Assembly: GCA_025267735.1 (NCBI GenBank)
Contig: CM046298.1
Span: 36,455,264 to 36,519,263, forward strand
Length of the DNA: 64,000 bases
Direction of reading: 5' to 3'
Source: Mactra quadrangularis
Lineage: Eukaryota; Mollusca; Bivalvia; Venerida; Mactridae
Positions 49,901 to 59,880 of this stretch are shown here, piece after piece. The notes beneath the pieces are model-generated. The model was not told the origin of the DNA and ran no database searches. It saw only the letters and a list, made by a program, of their open reading frames with translations. Positions within the stretch are counted from its first letter, which is position 1. Every line of letters begins with the position of its first letter. Made by a program: the position numbers and the translations under genes.

Positions 49901-52900
49901 TTTTGCAGAATCGAACCCGGATCTCCCACGTGCTGTGCGAGCGCACTAACCACTGCACTAACCTCCGTCCAGCTGTTTGAACTGCCTTAATAAATGTATT
50001 TATTTATGAAACTTAGTTTTTTTAGCAAAAATGTATATTTTAGGTCTAGACTTCGTTAAAATTAGATATATACTATCCATGCTCCATTACTTTCTTTTAA
50101 AAATAACTAAAATCTGTGTATTTTATGATGTGCGTTAAGATTGTTTGTGTTACATGTATAGCTAAGAAAAAATCATATAGATCTACTGTACCTTGAAGAG
50201 AAGCGATATTCTTTGGCAGATGTCCACTTTTTGGTCAATAATGCTATCTTGTTATTGTCATCCCAAACACGGGCTTCTCCTGGATCAGGATAGGGAGGGC
50301 CACTATTTGACATTTTCAAAATTTACCGCGATAAAATAAAAACAATCATCTGGATCATGCGGGCGATTGCATTGCAAAATACAGCTTACGCGCACCGTGA
50401 TATTCTCGAGCTCGTCTATCAGAGTTGAAATAAGTTTTTGTTTACCGATGTTATAATAAGTCTTATTTTTTCAAAAACGTAGCAGATAGCCTAACCCCCC
50501 TTAGCACTACATTTTTATTGCATATTTCGAGTTTCGAGTTTCAAGGTCTTTTTTATTTTTTCAGTTTTTCAAATTGATGTATAGGCCCGGGCCTATATGG
50601 CCTAATAGAAGCTACGCCTCTGATAATTAAGACAAGGGTACATCGATTGATAGGGAAACTGATAGGGATAATTTATTGGGAAACTGAATTTATTGGCCTA
50701 TAACGAGAATTGCGTGTATAGAAATCCAACAATACCAAGAGCTCAATTTCGTCACAATTCGGGTTATGTGGTATTGGCATGAAGGTGACAGTAAATGTCG
50801 AACCCTCGAGTAGCAGTGGAGGAGACCGTTACACAATGGTTACAAGAAAAGATTAATGCAACGCATTAAATACCGCCAGATAGTGGTAACATTATGTGTA
50901 CATACATCAAAAGAGAAGACAAAGATATATGTGGCAAAAAGAGTACAAAATTATGTATTCTGAGGTATGATACAGAACATGTAAAGTGTTCCATGATTAA
51001 ATGGCACAGTTTTTAAACTTACATAAAACATTGTTTATGGCCACTAATTACAGCAATATATCTATGTTTGTTAAAAGACCGCCGCCACGAGAAAAGGGCA
51101 CTCGGGCATAAATGACGTAACGTCAAAAACTTTGGGAAAAGGACAACGGCTAATGACAGCGATTTTTTCGTCGCCATACTTGTTTCGGTGCGTGATATTA
51201 ATAAAGTATTGGCTGTATATGATTTTTTCTACGAAATACTTAAACTTCAGTAAAAAACAAACTTGATATTAATTTATTTTCAAATCTTAGACGTCGAGTC
51301 GTTGTATTATTGTTATTATAATATTCGCCTTTTTCGTACTGTTTGCAACTTTCAATCCCGTTCTACGAATTTTTACAGCTATACTATCAGTTAAATGAGT
51401 TATAATGACATCATACTTGTAATTTCTATATTGAATTGCATATTTGTTAATTTAGATTGAATGATATTAGTGCTGTAACCTCGTTTACGTTTGACATGTT
51501 TACATAAATACTAAGCGACTAGATTCTCTTCCCTGGTTGCTATTTTTAGCAATAATTATCGTTATGTAATAGATATTGATCATCGAAATTGTTATGGGTC
51601 ATTAGCTCAGTGGATACAGCGGTGGGTTGACGTGACAGATGATCCGGGTTCGAATCCTCATACAGTCATGTTTATTTTTATTTAATTTAATATTTTTCTT
51701 TCATTTACTCAATATCATAGTGAACATATCTTTGCTTTATTAAACGGGTCGTTCGAATTATTTGGAGTACGTGTCGAGCAGAGTCCTACATTAGCCAGAG
51801 TGGGAAATCACTTGATCTATATGGTTCCTAACACGGCAAAAATGACGACCAGAGAAACAAATTTTACAAGATGAAAAGACTAGGTAAATGACAATAGTAA
51901 TTGACCGATTTTTATCAGACCTAGTACAGTCTAAGCTGCACAAAATTATCTTTTCAGCGGTAGTTCTGCCAATCCCACAACGGTTCTAAATTTCTATATT
52001 AGATCTACATCGAAGTTCTTCTAAAAATCTCTCAATTCGTTCAAAACCTCGAGGTAATCTAAAAAAAACTAGAACCATTGTGGGGTTGGGAGAATTAGCG
52101 CTTCTTTCTGTTGCATATACCGCACTAGGTTTGATAAAAATCGGGCACGTATAATTGTCATTTATCTTGTCTTTTTCATCTAAATTTGTTGATCTTGTCG
52201 TCTTTTTTGCCGTGTTAGGAACCATATAGGTCACGTGATTTATCAAATAACTCCATTCCTTAAATAATTAAATTAATTAATTAAATAATAATTAATTGAA
52301 ATCAATTGTCCTTGTTAAAATGAACAATGGTAGCGCGCCGGGATTTAGAATAGCATGTCCTGAAGAGGGTATGGGTTCGAATCCCACCCAAGAAGGTTAT
52401 ATATATCCTTCCAAGAAAATTTGACAATTATATCAAATTTCCTTCAATAATAAGATACATGGAGAAGTTTTCGGCCTTGTTACAAACATGGGTCCAGGAA
52501 AGCTAGATTATGTGAGCCGGACGCCGTAATATGGCCTAAATTGTGTTGACACGGCATTAAACCCAGAAAAAGAAAGAACAATAATAAAGTAACGATTTGT
52601 AGTAACATATAATAACACATTATTGTTATAGAAACATGGATATGTAGAAAACAACGATAGAGACAATGTGACTAGTATATAATGTCGTAGAAACAACACT
52701 AACACTTGTTAATTTGAAATTTGTTTTAGCTATTGTGCGTTAAGTTTTACCCCGACTTGACTTTAATGCACAAATTTAATATTCATTAAGTTGTATCTGA
52801 ATGTAGTGTTATTGCTCGATTACACCGTGGCCGTAAGGATCGTGTTGAAATTTAACGCATAAGCATATTACTATAATTTTACAATCGCAGTCGAAGAGTA

Positions 52901-55900
52901 GAGTAGGCATGGTACTGATTTTCGTCGGTATATGCACAGATAATTATTTGAAGCAAATATGAAAGGTCAGATCGGGGTCAAACTTTACGCCCTATACATG
53001 TACATACAAACGAAAACGGGAACTTGTGATATGATTTTCGCGAGTATGCATGTGCCGAAAATGTGCGCGATTTTCTAAATATAACCGTGAAGTCTACGAT
53101 CGCGCGTTAAGTAGGCCTAAACAATATTGCGTTTTCATCAATTCATATTAATATAGCAAACTTCTTTGCGCTTTCACACATGTCTTAAAATGATAAAGAG
53201 AAGGGTGTCATTGACAATTATCAGTAAATTGAAACAAAGAAAATTTGATTCCTGTCATCTCCGATATCATTTTCTTTCAAAAACGGCCTGTGTTTGTTTA
53301 ACATGTTGGCAACTAAATGTACAGGCTATACTTGTTTTAAAAAATACAGGGAATTTTCTCTGATTCTATCAATTAAATTTAAATAGACTCCGTAGTTATA
53401 TAATAAAACATTGCATTATGACAGTGTTACGCTATCATCAAACACATACAAAGAGTGAAAAAATTCTGACCCACATCTTAAATTGTTCACATCAATTTCT
53501 GTCATGAAACAAAGGATTAATATTGATTTAAATTGAATGTTGCAAAGAATATAGACTCCCCGGCGTACATGACAATTTGTGACGTAATAAGTCAAGATTA
53601 CTTCTTGGTATAAAATGATATATATAGTGCGTACAAAAAAACAAAACGTGTTTTGGTAAACATTAAAAATGAGACAATTCATTTCAGGGGTAGGCAGTAA
53701 TGAAAATAAAATTTGTGTAATTCATTTTAACAAAATTAAGACGGTTGATAAACCACTATCACTTGGTAAATCATGCTTGCTATGGTAGAACGCTTTCCAT
53801 TACACCAACAACTAAGACACAAGTAAAACATATCACAATTGTTCATTTTAAAGTCATCCTGGGCATCCCTCTTCCTGGGTTAGTTCATTGTATTGTTATT
53901 ATAAACAGTGTTTTGTTTTTTTGTACGAACTATACCTAACATAAAGCGGTCGATGATAGGACATAATATTTTGATTTTTTTCTTATTATAACAGATAATA
54001 AATCTATTGAATTTGCTCGCTCGATTCGACGAGTTTAACTGTTTTAAAAAATCGGTATACTCTCCCAACAGGTCAGTACACACGCATGGCGAGCGCGCGA
54101 GTTGATTTTGACACCCCTGCATGATTCGTAATTTACTTTATTTTGGATAAAAATTATAAAAAATATTTTCTCGGCGACCGGTAATTAGTATGCACAAACA
54201 TGTGTTCGGATGTAGAAACAATTCGAACACGACAATTTGACCAACTGATATTATTACGTTGTTTTCGTGAATTAACTTATTCAATTAACTGTTGTTTGAA
54301 ATTCATATTATCCAAGACTACGATAATTTTGATTACGGTGTTATAAATTATTTTTTACATAATATTATCGTTATATATTTCAGTATTATCGTGTTTAGTG
54401 CAAAATTAAAATTGAAAACACTTGACTTCATTTGTTATCAGCTAAACTACATTTGATGTCGTCTTTATTATTATGACGTTACGTTTTAAGCGGTCGTTGA
54501 TAAATATGTCGTTGACGTTGCATTAATGCCCTCTTTTAAACCGCTATATCTCAAAAACTATTTGCAATATCGATGTGAAATAAAGTGCAACATGCAAAAT
54601 AATTCATGTCCTATAATACTAGGCAAAAAACTAAAAATCGATAAAAAATGCCCGAGTGCCCTTTTCTCGTGGCGACCTATTATAATAATTATTAAATTAT
54701 ATTAGACCGTTATTCTATAAACAGGCTAACGGACCGTTTGTGTTTAAAAGGTACTCGAATGTCTACGTGTTTTAGTCTAAACCAATGTTTAGAAGAGAAG
54801 ATACTTATCAACTTCTTGGAAAAACTCCTTTTAAACATGATACATAAATGCTTAAAAGAATAAATGAAACGTATGTAAAAACACTCCGGATTTAACAATT
54901 CAGTAATCTAATACTTCTTGTATGCAAAAACACTCCGGATTTAACAATTCAGTAATCTAATACTTATTGTCAAACCTATTTTGACCTAATGGCGGCCCCC
55001 ATGAGAAAGTGAGTTAGTAATTACGCAGAAACAGTCGAAAAGTTCAGCATGCAGACACAGTATAAAAACTTTCTAAAGACAAGTACAAATAATTAACTTT
55101 TACATCATGCATTTTGTGCTTCGTATACGATAAACCCGATCTAAAATTCTTAGCTGGAGTATTCGCTTATATACCGCGAGACTGCAGCAAATCTGTTCAT
55201 GGAGACGTGCGTGAAATATGTCGGTACGTGTGGTTTTTAGACAGAACCTCAATTTAGGGGAGCAGATATTTTACAATGTATTACGATATAAATTAAGGAT
55301 AACATGTTCTTTAAAATGCCCCCCAAAAGAAGAATTTTTTTATTGCAGTACTATAAAACTAAAAATTATTACAATTTAGCACTGTCAACATTTGTAAATA
55401 AAAAAGGAAGACGCAAGTAAAAGAAATCATGAACTGCTTCTGCCATGGTCATCAGATTCTGACGACTCCAATATACCACCGGCCTTCAGACCGGCGGTAA
55501 ATGATATACACACATATATAATATAGAAGGAATGGACACATTTGTCAAACGATGAATTCATAAAAAAAGAATTTGCACAATTATAATATTTAATATCATA
55601 GGGTTGTATTATATATGTTTATATGCAGTAAAGATAAATTGAAAAGACCACGTTGGTCATTGCAGTACCATGCTGTTTTGACAATTTTACGTACCTTATA
55701 CTTTATCTGATAAGAAACTAATCCGCTTATAAGCCTAGCTAATGATGCAAAAACGGATATACATGTACCATAGACATAGTAAAGATTTATATGTCTATGA
55801 CATGTACATATATATATATACCGTTTAAAGGGATGTAACAATGTCATATGTTTACATATTTTTATCTTAAGTTATTTCCCTTTAAATTGAAGAAACTATT

Positions 55901-58900
55901 TGTAAAGGTGAAATTTTTAAACTGATGTATTAATTGAACAAAACAAGAGCCCAGTTGCCTACAAAACAGAAATGGTTGAATATTTTCGGGAGTTTTTTAT
56001 CACCGATAGAATACAAGTTTTCATATAAAGAGATGAATATTAGCGATGAGTAGTGCTGAACTATTAAATTACTGTATTTAAGTGTTAAATATTTACACAG
56101 TACGATTTCGACAAGTTGGTCATGAATAGAAATTCTGCATCATTGAGATTGGACATTTATAATTCATAATGATTTGATGGACGTCTTCTTAAATAGATAT
56201 CCTATAGACCGCGGTCAAAGGATCTTCCGACATTGCACAGCGGGTTATGTTCCAATCTGCGTAAACACATATCCAGTAGACCACGGTCGTACTGGATCTG
56301 TACTTTTCCCTTTGAGGTCACGTCGAGATGAACTTTGTGTCGACCAATCAATGCGTAGCTTTCATCTAGACGAAAACACTATTAATCACATTTTGGTTTC
56401 GTAATTTCTATTTTTAGACCAAGTTTTGCTTGCTAATTTCATTCTGTACACAAACGGTGTGATATTTTCACCTTCTATTTATAGAATGTGCTAATTTAAC
56501 TGCGGTAATATTCACAGACTGCGATTGGGCGGCTCATTTCAAATTTCGTGACGTAGACGATGTAAACAAGTTACGTATCATAACAATTTCGTCATGAATA
56601 TTATGATGAGAAAAGGTCACCTGGACGTGACCTTCGTTTGGAAAAGGCCAGATCTACATTAGCGAGTATGCGAGCGGTAAAATTGTAGATCGGGTTTTAA
56701 TCAGATTGGTTATGTTCAGATGACCTTTGTGTCCACCATTCAATGCGTAGCATTCATCTTTTATTATTATTATTATTATATACCGCATTTTGTATAGCGC
56801 TCTTTTCATATTGAATATAGGTTCAAAAGCGCTTCACACTCATATGCATAATTAGGAAAACGAGCTTAAATGAAAAACGAAAATGATTAAGAGATGATAA
56901 GACATAAAACATAAACTGCGGAATAATATAAAACCAAGAGTTTGTGATTAATAAAGTGCTTATAGTAGTTTAAAAACGACAACAACAACAACAACAAAAC
57001 AAGTGAATTTTTAACTGTAAAAAATAGTGAATGAGAGATAATGAATTGTTAGTAGAACGGCAGCCAAATGGCCGATGGGGAATCAGGCCATTTGCCCCGA
57101 AAATCCATGATTGCAAGGTGCAAAGTTGGATTCTAATCCAAGGCTCCCGCCCAAACATCCATCAGCATCAGTGCCCGCGTGTCCCCTAACCATGCATTAT
57201 ATAGTGATAAAGTAAAAGTGATAAAAGTTATGATTAGATTATGTGAAAAGGCAGCCACCGACCAATAGGGAATCCAGCCAGATGCCTTGAAAAATCCATA
57301 ATTGCAAAGTGCAAAGTCGGATTTTAATCCAATGATCCCCCAGGAACATCCATCAGCGTCAGCGCCTGATTGGTTAGATATGGTATTAATCTTAAAGGTA
57401 ATGAGTATATAATCGTAGGAAAGGCAACCCCTAGCCAATGGGGAATCTGGCTAGATGCCCTAGAAAATCCATAATTGCAAGGTGCAAAGTCGGATTCCAA
57501 TCCAAGGATCCCGCCAGAACATCCATCAGTGTCAGCGCCTTATTGGTTAGATAAAGTATGAATCTTGAAGGTAATGAGTATATAATCAGTGGAAATCGGT
57601 GGAAAAGCAACCCCCAGCCAATGGGGGAAACTGGCTAGATGCCCAGGAAAATCCGTAATTGCAAGATGCAAAGTTGGATTTTAATCCAAGAATCCCACCA
57701 GAACATCCATCATTCGGCCGCACATTATTCTGTAATAAGTCTAGTGCATAATTATGGTTTTTTGTTTAGAATTTAATAATTTCATGGTGTTATATGTTCG
57801 TAATTTGGGTATATTTTAAGCTCATTTAGCCAGATAGTTTATATTGATTAAAAGACTTTTCACTGTATAGTATTAATATCACAACTGGACTTATTAATAA
57901 ACAATTTTAAGTAGTCTAAGATTGGTTCATTTTACTGGTCTATTCCAAAGTCGTAGTTTATTGTCCCAGGATGATTGATTTAGTGACCGTAGTAATTAAC
58001 AAACAAGTTGGTCTTAAACTTTTTCTTAAAAGTATTTAGAGACTGGGCACACTTGACAGAGTCTGAAAGGGAATTCCACAAGTTTGGCGCCGCATGGCTG
58101 AAACTACGATTACCAAAAGTAATTGTCCTAGACCGTGGGACTGTAATAAATAATGAATTGCTAGATCGGAGGTCTCTGTTGGGTTTGTAAACATGTATTA
58201 GGTCTTGGATATATATGGGACATTGGTTGTTAAGTGCTTTATATGTATATATCAAGAGATTGTAGCTGATTCGCTGACAAACAGGGAGCCAATGAAGTTC
58301 CCTGAGCACTGGTGTTATATGATCATGACGATGGGTTCTGGTGATGATTCTTGCAGCCGTATTTTGAAGACGTTGAATTTTATTCAGATTTGACTTTGAA
58401 GCATTTGCAAGAAGGGCGTTGCAGTAGTCCAATCTTGATGTAACCAGAGAATTTACTAACGTCCTTGTAGCATCCACAGCTAGAAACTTTCTTATGCGAC
58501 AGATATTTCTTAGCTGATAATAAGACGATCTGCATACAATATTAACATGCTTCTCCATATCCATGTGTGGTGTGAAGTGAGCACCAAGATTTCTAATACA
58601 GTCTTTAGAGTTTATGATGGAATTACCAACTCTAATGGACATGTCTTCAACATGTTTACGATTATGTTTTGAAGAGATCAACATAACTTCTTGTCTGCAT
58701 TCAATTTCAGCATGTTGACATTCATCCATGAAATAATTTTAGTCAAACATTTTTCAATACGACTTTTAAAATGCTTCTGATCTTGAAATAGTATCAATTG
58801 GTTTAAAGGATATGTAAAGTTGAGAATCATCATCTTGACGAAAAGTTTCTCATATGATGAGTTTTGCGAGCTATTTGACAGTGTGTGCTATTCATAAGCT

Positions 58901-59880
58901 ATGATTGAACAACTCTTTGCGAATTGTGTAACATAGACGATGTAAACAAGTCACTAAGCACATTTAATATTAGAAAAGCAAAGGTCGGCTGAACGTGACC
59001 CGTGTTGTGAAGTAGCCAGATAAAAATAAGCGATTAAGCGAGCGGAAAATATTAGATCGGGCTTTAACCAGACTGATTTGATGCTTACCTGTCTTGTAAT
59101 TGTCTCTTTAATAAAAATATTTCAGTGTCCTTGTCTCTAAGTTCCTCTTGTAATTTATCTATGTCGGACTTACTCCAGTCTTTCTACAAACATACATACA
59201 TGTAAGCATAAATGAATTCAAAAGTAAATGGAAAAAATACTTCTCACAGTTATCTTCCTTTCTAAAAAATCACTACTTTTCTGGCTACTTGTCTGGTTGA
59301 TCTGTACGATTTAGTATTACACAATACAAAAAAGAACATAAAAGCAACTTTGTTGAACAATAGAAAGATAAAGATGTATACATTTTAAGCACTTTTGTAT
59401 TAATGTTTTTGTTTGTTTGTTGTTTATACAGGGTTTAACGACGTCTATGTTACTTTACGACGGCCAGCACTCCTAACCTAACGCTCATGGACACTTGTCT
59501 ATAACCAGTACATTCACAAGACCGGACACTTCTCGAATAACTTTATTTAATGGAGGAAAATTGACCTTATAGTCACATTTGTATTGAAGGGTATATCAGC
59601 CCGGGTCGTATTTAACCCAAACCCCCTCGGGACACTAGATTCAAAATCCTTGCGCGCTACCAACTGCGCTACAGACACGGGTTGCTATGAATGTAATTAT
59701 CAACGATAATTATCTAAAAAAAAGTCAAACCTGTTTATGAGACTGTATTGATGCTCCTGCTCTAAACTTCAAAACATTCAGTTCTGTTTTCGCATCTTCT
59801 ATTAATCGAGGGTCAATTCCGCTATTTTCCGGTATTTTCCGGAACAATTCATCTATCTTCACAGTTGATACTTCCGCCAT
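40266..59880 (-). CDS. SPATA18: Mitochondria-eating protein (Mieap/SPATA18) homologue, six exons
   Basis: I joined six exons by splice sites and phase: 59880-59731, 59183-59089, 43813-43642, 42450-42370, 41907-41785, 40955-40266, together 436 codons plus stop. All acceptors end in AG and all donors start with GT (GTTTGA, GTAAGC, GTAAGT, GTGAGG, GTAAGT). Phases agree at each junction, including one split Arg codon. The N-terminal part (to about residue 85) is charged and predicted coiled coil (KLQEELRDKD, LLKRQLQD). A helical middle follows (GWNEIEIILFLQRIL). Residues from about 205 form the Mieap C-terminal domain with WSMRIQDPPM and YDYLVWPALL...KGVAQP. The tail is rich in Ser, Arg and Pro. 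In vertebrates Mieap acts at mitochondria in removing oxidised mitochondrial proteins; the same role here is inferred. It is shorter than the vertebrate protein of about 540 residues. Intron 2 is 15.3 kb and full of transposons, so a missed exon there cannot be excluded. Confidence 0.8.
41040..41310 (+). repeat. Dispersed repeat copy in intron 5
   Basis: Same order of motifs as in the lectin units (4062-4440): TTTGTGTCAACCAATCAATG, GTGTGTTATTCAT, ACGTCATGAA, AGCTGTACGTGACC. Diverged. Lies within 100 bases of exon 6. Confidence 0.6.
41785..41907 (-). CDS. SPATA18: SPATA18-like exon 5
   Basis: 41 codons, phase 0 on both sides, from ...ACTTGCAG to GTAAGT. Encodes WMDDEGIINRLQQ through AEECLPALQK. 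An antisense-looking longer frame through the intron (41366-41806) only reads past the donor. Confidence 0.78.
41985..42230. repeat. Degenerate GGACTGGA-type simple repeat in intron 4
   Basis: About 245 bp built from irregular 5-10-bp steps such as TGGACTGGA, GGACAGAAC, GGACTAGAATGGA. Strongly purine-biased on the plus strand, with no fixed period. Confidence 0.65.
42370..42450 (-). CDS. SPATA18: SPATA18-like exon 4
   Basis: 27 codons, phase 0 on both sides, between TTTGTCTACAG and GTGAGG. Encodes ASYTFCRDVGNEQLQNI and EGEAFYPTAT. The junctions match exons 3 and 5. Confidence 0.75.
43642..43813 (-). CDS. SPATA18: SPATA18-like exon 3
   Basis: 172 bases after TTCTATTTTTAG, beginning with the third base of a codon and ending in phase 0 at GTAAGT. 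Encodes SRLSHGGKGDADTRRSANIK and on to GWNEIEIILFLQRILR. The split codon joins AG from exon 2 with A here to give Arg. Confidence 0.78.
43814..44637. other. Intron 2 start, no element recognised
   Basis: Bases 43830-43950 contain a direct repeat of ATAGTCA(A)TGATTGG...GATCACGTGGTT with about 75 bp spacing. Bases 44065-44220 are the inverted partner of 39760-39905. Nothing else recognised. Confidence 0.5.
44638..45072. mobile_element. hAT-like MITE rich in ATCGAT steps
   Basis: 435 bp with ends TAGAGCTGTCA and TGACAGCTCTA and further inverted similarity inside (TCGTCGATAT in both orientations). The flanks TTCTTTTC and TTGTTTTT agree at 6 of 8 positions, a possible decayed 8-bp duplication. 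Both ends are rich in ATCGATAT-type palindromes. Confidence 0.55.
46090..47467. mobile_element. Mutator-like element nested in the hAT transposase
   Basis: 1378 bp with inverted ends of about 140 bp (46094-46237 and 47328-47462) made of repeated ACAAAACGGACCAT in fixed order. Flanked by ATCTACATC at 46081-46089 and 47468-47476. Removing one copy and the element rejoins the hAT reading frame exactly. A third, partial block of the motif lies at 47106-47150. Between the ends are two diverged copies of a stretch with AACAACGCACAAACAACACG (46930-47100 and 47165-47330). No transposase is encoded. 9-bp duplication and long TIRs fit Mutator. Confidence 0.8.
49908..49975 (-). repeat. tRNA-like stretch (SINE head or tRNA relic)
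   Basis: Minus strand has an A box (TTAGTGCAGTGG) and a B box (GGTTCGATTC) at about the right distance, but I could not pair an acceptor stem. It sits inside the hAT element. Confidence 0.4.
51596..51667 (+). repeat. tRNA-like stretch (SINE head or tRNA relic)
   Basis: A box TTAGCTCAGTGG and B box GGTTCGAATCC are 45 bases apart, but the T arm does not close and the acceptor ends do not pair. Followed by T-rich sequence. Not called as a tRNA gene. Confidence 0.4.
51810..52250. repeat. Large imperfect inverted repeat
   Basis: Arms of about 180 bp (51812-51990 and 52068-52250) pair with interruptions; identical cores include TATATGGTTCCTAACACGGC. The loop is about 80 bp. Read outward from the loop, both arms translate similarly (PNTAK, then PIFI(R/K)PS, then PTTVL or PTMVL), the right arm as an open frame on the minus strand at 51986-52246. 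This could be an inverted duplication of a short coding piece or just a foldback element. Confidence 0.6.
52326..52575 (+). mobile_element. tRNA-derived SINE
   Basis: Head with GGTAGCGCGCCGGGATTTAG and B box GGTTCGAATCCCACCC. Body and 3' end (GCCGTAATATGGCC, GTGTTGACACGGCATTAAACC, then A-rich tail) match the copy at 61377 closely. The first 15-20 bases of the head are missing. Confidence 0.75.
54871..54968. repeat. Two tandem copies of a 49-bp sequence
   Basis: GTATG(T/C)AAAAACACTCCGG through CTAATACTT(C/A)TT occurs twice in a row with two or three differences. Confidence 0.8.
54969..56199. other. Intron 2, nothing recognised
   Basis: Short open frames only. A TA microsatellite is at 55805-55820. 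A GC-rich short palindrome (CCACCGGCCTTCAGACCGG) lies near 55480. Confidence 0.45.
56200..56720 (+). repeat. Dispersed repeat copy
   Basis: Same family as 4062-4440: GTGTCGACCAATCAATGCGT, GACGTAGACGATGTAAACAA, GTCATGAATATTATGA, AGATCGGGTTTTAATCAGAT. The beginning is partly duplicated (AGACC(G/A)CGGTC at 56209 and 56278). It is followed directly by a second copy, which a LINE has split. Confidence 0.65.
57059..57720. repeat. Four tandem copies of a unit of about 180 bp
   Basis: Copies begin near 57059, 57250, 57423 and 57606; each contains CCAATGGGGAA(T/A)C-like sequence, AAAATCCATAATTGCAAG and TGCAAAGTCGGATT. They lie in the 3' untranslated part of the LINE. Confidence 0.78.
57980..58790 (-). 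pseudogene. LINE reverse transcriptase, C-terminal fragment
   Basis: Open frame 58729-57980 covers the end of a CR1/L2/Jockey-type ORF2: LGAHFTPHMDMEKHV, TSRLDYCNALL, RLQNTAARIITRTHRHDHIT, LHWLPVCQRI, ending APNLWNSLSDSVK...FKTNLF. A frameshift near 58695 separates it from the preceding residues in another frame (WMNVNMLKLNADK, to about 58790). The catalytic YADD region is absent because of the 5' truncation, so it is inactive. Confidence 0.82.
59089..59183 (-). CDS. SPATA18: SPATA18-like exon 2
   Basis: 95 bases between GTTTGTAG and GTAAGC, starting in phase 0 and leaving two bases of an Arg codon. Encodes KDWSKSDIDKLQEELRDKD and TEIFLLKRQLQD, a coiled-coil-like stretch. Confidence 0.75.
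59408..59681 (-). mobile_element. tRNA-derived SINE in intron 1
   Basis: Minus strand: TCTGTAGCGCAGTTGGTAGC (A box), diverged B box GGTTAAATACGACCC, body with GTACTGGTTATAGACAA as in the copy at 61377, 3' end GACGTCGTTAAACCC and a GTTT-rich tail (59408-59430). Older than the 61377 copy. Confidence 0.7.
59731..59880 (-). CDS. SPATA18: SPATA18-like exon 1
   Basis: 50 codons from ATG at 59880 (MAEVSTVKIDELFRKI) to a weak donor (CAG then GTTTGA), phase 0. It has a Kozak-like A at -3 (AAAATGGCG). The weak donor makes this exon boundary the least certain of the model. Confidence 0.65.

Larger units (their letters stand above)
46027..50313 (-). pseudogene. hAT transposase (ZMYM1/THAP12-like, TTF finger and DUF4371), broken
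   Basis: Pieces in order on the minus strand: ATG at 50313 to a donor at 50192; 49832-49299 with a TTF-type zinc finger region (VFCAPCLLFG) and the start of DUF4371 (KQNIAIRGHTEDKSNF); then a one-base frameshift near 49305 (VCGDQILSEITDEC continues in another frame); about 48684-48553; about 48334-48120, with another frameshift, containing PRQIGRQQHRANY and LDHLLTEMNTR; 47807 onward with YGAFADDLP and, after a 2-base shift near 47640, the hAT dimerisation region (ATYASCERSFSTMRRIKTYL). The last codons are cut off by the nested element and resume at 46080, ending in TAA at 46027-46029. Several pieces have good splice sites, so the ancestor was a spliced transposase. Confidence 0.78.
45714..50622 (-). 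mobile_element. hAT DNA transposon, decayed, about 4.9 kb
   Basis: Ends are CAGGGGCGTAGC (45714) and the complement of CAGAGGCGTAGC (50611-50622), typical of hAT; both continue into related GTATAGGCCCG-like sequence. ATAAT adjoins the element on both sides, a possible 5-bp duplication. The transposase lies on the minus strand. A Mutator-like element is nested in it at 46090-47467, and a tRNA-like stretch lies at 49908-49975. Near the left end is a run of 14 C. Confidence 0.75.
51081..54676. mobile_element. 3.6-kb TIR element of unknown family
   Basis: Inverted ends of about 29 bp (G(C/T)CGCCACGAGAAAAGG ... CTCGGGCAT) at 51081-51109 and 54648-54676. Next to the ends both sides carry a GACGTAACGTC- or GACGTTACG-type motif. 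I could not see a target duplication. Inside: a tRNA-like stretch at 51596-51667, a large inverted repeat at 51810-52250 and a SINE at 52326-52575. No transposase recognised. The remainder (52580-54640) has only short open frames. Confidence 0.65.
56761..58829 (-). mobile_element. 5'-truncated CR1/L2-like LINE
   Basis: Minus-strand insertion flanked by TCATCTT (56754-56760 and 58830-58836). The 3' end has the L2/CR1-type signature: GTGAAGCGCTTTTGAACC, then GAGCGCTATACAAAATGCGG and a short TAA repeat tail. The 5' end is cut inside the reverse transcriptase region. The 3' part between stop and tail contains four tandem repeats (57059-57720). Confidence 0.8.
56721..59075 (+). repeat. Dispersed repeat copy split by a LINE
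   Basis: The first part (56712-56760, TGACCTTTGTGTCC...CATTCATCTT) continues after the LINE at 58837-59075 (GACGAAAAGTTTCTC ... AGATCGGGCTTTAACCAGACTG). The joined order matches the intact copy at 56300-56705. Confidence 0.65.

Noticed and set aside
51596..51667. Functional tRNA gene
   Set aside because: A and B boxes are present, but neither the T stem nor the acceptor stem closes.
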